Positions 59,082 through 64,000 of a stretch of DNA of 64,000 bases are shown in pieces. The notes under the pieces were generated by a model. It made no database searches, was not told where the DNA came from, and was given only the letters and a program-made list of their open reading frames with translations. How positions within the stretch are numbered: the stretch's first letter is position 1; every line of letters begins with the position of its first letter. Position numbers and translations under genes: made by a program. Source of the stretch: Litoditis marina (Eukaryota > Nematoda > Chromadorea > Rhabditida > Rhabditidae); contig OZ038436.1 in assembly GCA_964036275.1 (NCBI GenBank), positions 9,640,147 to 9,704,146 of the forward strand. The letters run 5' to 3'.

Positions 59082-60008
59082 ATGCAGTTCCTCATCCTTC
59101 TCTGTCTATGTGTCCCGTCCCTGGCCCTTTTGGGAGTTGGCAGGACCCAGTCAGTAGCGGTCCAAGGAAGACTCATCTGCAACGGACAACCCGCCCAGGA
59201 TGTGAAAGTCAAGTTGTACGAGAAGGAAAGCAGTGAGTTATATATAGTTGGCCTGAAATAAGGCAGGGGTATACTGTATATCTCACTTTGTGCTGTGTAA
59301 AAGAAGTCAGTGAGTTTTGAGAATACGAGAAACTCGAATTTTATAAAAACATGAGGTCGACCTAATGAAGCTCAAGTTGTAAAAACAATTGAGCTGTACG
59401 AGATGAAAACGAGAAAAGTTAAGAGGGGAGAATGATTTTCATACCGTATCCATGGTAGTAAATACGTCGTTTCACATTGTGAAAATCCAGAAGATACATT
59501 TGTTGTTATAGTATAAAAAAAAATTCGGAATGGATGATTTTTCAGCATTCGACGTAAAAATGGCTGAAACAACCACGAATAGCAATGGAGAATTCCGAAT
59601 GTCCGGCTCAAAGACGGAAATCTCGACCATTGACCCCAAGATCAACTTGTACCACAAGTGCAACTACAATGGGGTGAGAATTTCATTAAAAACATACTCT
59701 TTCACTCCACACATAAAAAATAAGATTAGGACATCTTCTTTGGGTCTCTCGCTCTACTTTAGTCACTATTTTCTTGAGAAAAAACTATGAAATAGACACG
59801 AAATTTGATAAACGAAAGACCTTTTATTGATCTGGAGCCAAAAAAAATCTAGTTCACTGAAATGTTTCAGCCGTGCTATAAGAAGATCGGCATCACCATC
59901 CCCGACTCGTACGTGAGCTCCGGAGCCAATCCCTCCAAGGTCTACGACATCGGCACATTGAATCTGGCCAACCAGTATGCTGGAGAGACCACGGACTGTA
60001 TCAATTAG
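59082..60008 (+). CDS. Transthyretin-like family secreted protein 2, 138 aa
   Basis: Exons 59082-59232, 59546-59673 and 59871-60008; exon lengths (151, 128, 138) are identical to those of the first gene, so the two are tandem duplicates. A signal peptide (MQFLILLCLCVPSLALLG) precedes QSVAVQGRLICNGQPAQDVK. Middle exon: STIDPKINLYHKCNY; last exon: PCYKKIGITIP and an end in TTDCIN. Secreted, same fold and cysteine pattern. The ATG lies one base after TTTCAG (trans-splice acceptor). AATAAA is at 60130-60135. 60140-61590 holds no gene; a TATAAAAG sequence is at 61119. Confidence 0.95.
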
Positions 60009-61595
60009 ACAAGTCTGCGTCTCTCGTTATACATGCTCTCTACGTGTTCTCTGATCGTTTTTAGGCAGTTTTGTCTGAAAAACCACTGATACTCATTTTA
60101 CAAACCATGTATATTTCCTAAATCGAATCAATAAATCTTTGTCTTACGAGTTTTATTGTTGTAAAATCTCATGAGTATAACAAAATGGAAAGAGTTGTGA
60201 TATTGCAACATCTGTCTACGAGATGCGACTCCAAAAACTTGGAAATATTTCTAAACTTTATCTCCACGTAACTCGGAATATCGACTTGATACAACCGTAG
60301 TATACGTGTAGTTGGCCTCATTTTGAGTTTGTACTTCTCAATTGCCATTCTGCCGCACTCAAACGATTCACCACCATTATAGATATGGCTAGAGCAGATG
60401 CAAATGATTAAGTTGACATTGTAGGATGAACAATAAAATACAATAAAACCGATAGTGGGAAACAACGTCGTTGCTTCACTTTTCAGATGTCGACTCTTAC
60501 GTTTAACTTTAGTATAAAGGAACATACGAGTCACAACACGAGAAAAACTGAGGTGCAAATGCTGCAATTGTTTCATAGTTTATGCAGGTATGAAAATATC
60601 ATGTTGGTTACTCGCATGATGTCTCGAGCAGAATAAGGAGTGGAAGTGAAATTTACTTTTACTGTGTCTTTGAACTCATTGGCGCAAAAACCACTGTTGT
60701 AGTTTAGGTCATTCCTATTAAGACTCCTACAGTACACATTCAAACTTTCCATACATCGTTTCCCGATGCAAAATTGTACTTTATTCAAAACACTTTGTAG
60801 CACTCTCTGTAACGAAGATTCAGGAACATCGAATCGAAAACTTTTATTTCCGCTTACATTTATTTAACTAAAAAAACTGATAGTTTTTCAAGCGGGTTTT
60901 GTTTCGTATTTGAACCGTACACGAGCCATACTAATGGGGGTCCCATGGTTCAAATATCGAATTCTGCGATACTGTAGAATTATCGGTATGAATGAAAACG
61001 ACTATATGATGTCACAATTTCTGACCAAAAACCAAATTTTCGGTGAATCACCAACGGTAATTTGTTTTCTTCTCCCGTCACAGTGCATTCATTGAGCGAA
61101 AAGCGAAAACGGGTTAGGTATAAAAGACAATGGCAGGTTGTGAATACACCCAACATTCGACCATTGTTCCATTTTCATATGAATGATAGCATTTCCACTA
61201 TCTACGGCACATTATAGAAAGTGTAAATGATGGACGTGCAACTGAAAAATTTTTGGTCTTTGTTTTTTAGTATTGTTTTCCATTTAAATATAATATTAAA
61301 AAGTCTTACATGAATTTATTATTGGACTTTATTAAGTGTTTTGCTTGTGGTTTGGGTATTGTATTTGAAATAGTTTTTTTCAACATTACCGACTTGTTTC
61401 ACTCTCACTATACAAGTTCACTGCGTCGTTGAAATTATTTCGATAGCATTAAATCTTAAACGAATCACAGTTCCACACATTGGCCAGTAGTTTATCTTTG
61501 TTTCTAGCAAGCTTTTCATCAAAACTTATTGTTGTTAATACAGTCACACTGCCATTACTTTTTCAAAAAAAACTCGTAAAATATTTTTTTACAGA

Positions 61596-63321
61596 ATGTT
61601 GACAGTTTTGATAATCTCCACCGTTATATGCAGTACACAATCGCTGCTATTCGGACTTATCGGAACTGAGCAGGTTCGTTTTAACAAATCTTAGAATATT
61701 TATAGTTGTAAAAGTGTAAATAATTGTTAAAGTGTCATCCTTTTTATGCTCTAGAACAAAGGATATAACTTCAATACGCATTGTTCTTTTGTGAAGTTTA
61801 CTACTTAGACTGGAAAATTAAATAATGAATTTTCGAAATTTTTTCTGAAAAGTAGAACTTGGTTCAAATGGAATCAACTTGGAAAGAACCTAATTGTTTT
61901 CAGTCAGCTGCCGCCAGGGGCAATTTGACGTGTAACGGAGAACCAGCCGCCTATGTACGTGTGAAATTGTTCGAGAAGGAAGCTAGTGAGTTAAATTTGA
62001 AAGAAGTTATCGATTCAAGGCAAAATTACAGATTTTGAGCGAATTCCGCTCATCCAACACCAACAAACAGCACGTCTTTCAGTCATTTTTGGATTTCGAA
62101 TTGTGTAAATCTTTCTTTTCATGATACCCTCAGAGAGCTCAGTCTATTCACGAAAACCCCCGCCTCTAACTCGTGTAAACACAATATATTCAATTTACGA
62201 ATCGGGAAAAACAATTTTACCTTCCAGCTCTGAACGTGAAAATGGCCGAAACCACCACTGACGCCGAGGGAAACTTCGTGATTGAGGGATGGAAGACGGA
62301 GGTCACAACCATTGACCCCCGGGTCAGCATCTACCATAAATGCGGATACGACGGGGTGAGTTTACAATACTATTAATAATAGTAGTAATAATTCATTGTT
62401 CATATGTTTGCCGACAGAGTTAGCGGTTCTAAACTTTAGTTTGTAGTTTTATTTTAGAACACTGCGTTAATCACGAGTAAAACACAGCGGGATCAGGTTC
62501 AGCATCTATAACAAATGCGGATACGAGCTGGTAAGATATGAGAGTGACCTGTGGTTTGTAGTTTGATCTGCAGACACAGCAGAATTTGTGGTTTGATTCT
62601 GAACACAGCAAAATTTGACACGATTGACCCCAGGGTCAGCATCTATCTTATCTATCACAAATGCGGATATGACGGGGTTAGCTAGATGGTAAACTGTAGT
62701 TTGATCTGCAGACACAGCAGAATTTGTAGTTTTATTCTGAACACCGTTATTTACTGTCTAAATCCCTCGGTTGAACAGAATTTTCGTTGGCATTGGATCC
62801 GGAATGCTAAGCGATTTGTCGATTTTGATAGTATTCTAGTAGAAAGCACGCAACATTCAAGTGATGAAAGAGTTGGAGTGGTTTCGATCGTTCATGTGCT
62901 GGTGTTGATACTCTTTGTGATTCCGGAACTGATCTCCAAGTAGCTACCGACACTAATGTATCATAGTTATAACACTGAACGGCGAAAGTCGCTTCAACAA
63001 CCATCTGTGATCATCCACTCTACTGTTAGTCAATCGCACAGTCACGTGAAACTTCTCAAACATAGCAAAACTCAGGAACGTGCAATGACAAAGTGCACGA
63101 TACCTCATTCGAATGCTAACTTCACGTGATCACTCAATTTAATTCTAGTATAACTCACCTGAATGTTTCAGTTCCTCTCTGACACTTGTTACAAGAAGTT
63201 GTCGTTGACGATTCCCGATGAATTCGTGAGCGAAGGAAGAAAACCGGAGAAAATATTCGATGTCGGAACCATCAATTTGGCCGGCCAATTCAGTGGGGAG
63301 GGAATCGATTGCTTCAACTGA
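61596..63321 (+). CDS. Transthyretin-like family secreted protein 3, 145 aa
   Basis: Exons 61596-61673, 61904-61985, 62228-62355 and 63172-63321 (438 nt with TGA). It differs from its neighbours by an extra intron after GLIGTEQ and three extra residues before the CYKK motif (FLSDTCYKKLSLTIP). The signal peptide is MLTVLIISTVICSTQS. The domain starts SAAARGNLTCNGEPAAYVRV; exon 3 (128 nt, as in the other two) has TTIDPRVSIYHKCGY. Ends EGIDCFN. Cysteines are conserved. ACAG lies one base before the ATG. AATAAA is at 63402-63407. Intron 3 contains a MITE and two copies of the exon-3 tail. Confidence 0.95.
62485..62685 (+). pseudogene. Two decayed copies of the tail of exon 3 with its donor
   Basis: The real tail (62304-62355: ACCATTGACCCCCGGGTCAG to TGCGGATACGACGGGGTGAG) is echoed at 62488-62535 (TTCAGCATCTATAACAAATG, GCTGGTAAG) and 62620-62685 (GACCCCAGGGTCAGCATCTA, ACGGGGTTAG). 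The copies also share TTTGATCTGCAGACACAGCA. Part of a local ~130-180-bp tandem expansion. Confidence 0.8.
63021..63152 (-). mobile_element. ~130-bp MITE family, copy 7 (last intron of gene 3)
   Basis: TACTGTTAGTCAATCGCACA start, TTCTAGTATA end, central CGTGCAATGACAAAGTGCAC. It ends 19 bp before exon 4, much as copy 5 ends 17 bp before a dehydrogenase exon. Confidence 0.8.
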
Positions 63322-63829
63322 TTATCGAATTTCGATCGATATTTAAAGTCGATTATTGATTGGATAAATGATCTATATTATGCTGCAGGGTGCTATTATA
63401 CAATAAACAATTTCCGTTCATGTTTATTTTTAATACTTTTTTTTTGAGTTTAGAAATTTAATTAGGGTGCCGAAACAAAAACGAAAACGTTATTGTGTGT
63501 GCGTTTTTTGAGTAATGAGTAATGAAAGAAAACATGTTCTCATAGATGGTATCAGGTTTCATTCATTTTTCGAATGTTCGATTCGAATCACTCGTTTAGT
63601 TAGCTTCTACAATCATATCTTATAACTCCAAGTGCTCACCCCAAAACACTGGTATTTTCCAATAACTTTGACAAGTTTGTCAGGATTGTCAAGTTTTGTT
63701 GGTCTCAAAGCTTCCTGTTTACAGTTTACAGTTTACGGTTGACAACGACATCTAACAGAGTCAAACAGTTCTGTTTTCCTACTCTCGACTCATGTTTGCT
63801 AACAGAAGTGTTGCTCTCCTCTTGTGAAA

Positions 63830-63842
63830 ATGGAGCTCAATG
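63830..63842 (+). CDS. Possible first exon of a further gene (partial)
   Basis: ATGGAGCTCAATG followed by GTAAGT, a consensus donor. Nothing more of the gene is in the window, and no product can be named. Low confidence. Confidence 0.2.
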
Positions 63843-64000
63843 GTAAGTTAAACATTTGAGGAAACAGGTTTTCGAAACAACCTCAACTGTTCAACATCGT
63901 GAAAGTTTTGTTCAAACTGTTGTAAATATTAGAACAATGAGATAACAACGATTCTCAAAACTTTACCTAAACTAGTCAGTATCGGAAAATATTCAGTCAA

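Overview
The window reads as nematode nuclear DNA, probably Chromadorea/Rhabditida. It is AT-rich and has short cis-spliced exons with TTTCAG-type acceptors. It contains a nematode-type nuclear hormone receptor (P-box CKACA, ACAAFFRR), three transthyretin-like secreted-protein genes in tandem, a DHRS1-type dehydrogenase and a BEL/Pao retrotransposon. Acceptors a few bases before start codons fit spliced-leader trans-splicing. No species call is possible from the sequence alone. All gene models below were assembled by eye from exon frames, splice sites and phase. Every multi-exon model that is called intact closes in frame.

Layout. 1-918: a 158-bp satellite. 919-13000: two diverged copies (A and B) of an unrecognised minus-strand gene, entangled with a 9,079-bp LTR element at 1760-10838. 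The element has 638-bp LTRs about 98% identical, a 4-bp target duplication, PBS and PPT, but no gag/pol. It lies in the last intron of copy A. Its interior holds copy B complete with introns and antisense to the element, plus two copies of a leader sequence with covarying stems. 14048-14247: assembly gap. 14248 to about 22.7 kb: a BEL/Pao element with gag, a GGGAAAC -1 frameshift site, pol, and a spliced third ORF encoding a zinc-knuckle protein in the env position. Its right LTR starts at 22021 and its left LTR is not visible.

22797-30858 (minus): a complete ten-exon nuclear hormone receptor of 411 residues. 30.9-37.7 kb: very large purine (GA) tracts, including a 123-bp higher-order repeat. 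41072-47532 (plus): a complete eight-exon short-chain dehydrogenase of 325 residues. 47.6-55.9 kb: gene-free, made of decayed duplications. 56199-63321 (plus): three transthyretin-like genes (138, 138 and 145 residues) with a pseudo-exon between the first two. A possible start of a further gene is at 63830.

The host genes do not form an obvious pathway. Recurrent themes are small inverted-repeat elements (seven copies of a ~130-bp family plus others), local clusters of CACGTG, and partial exon or splice-site duplications left in introns of the receptor, the dehydrogenase and the transthyretin-like genes.
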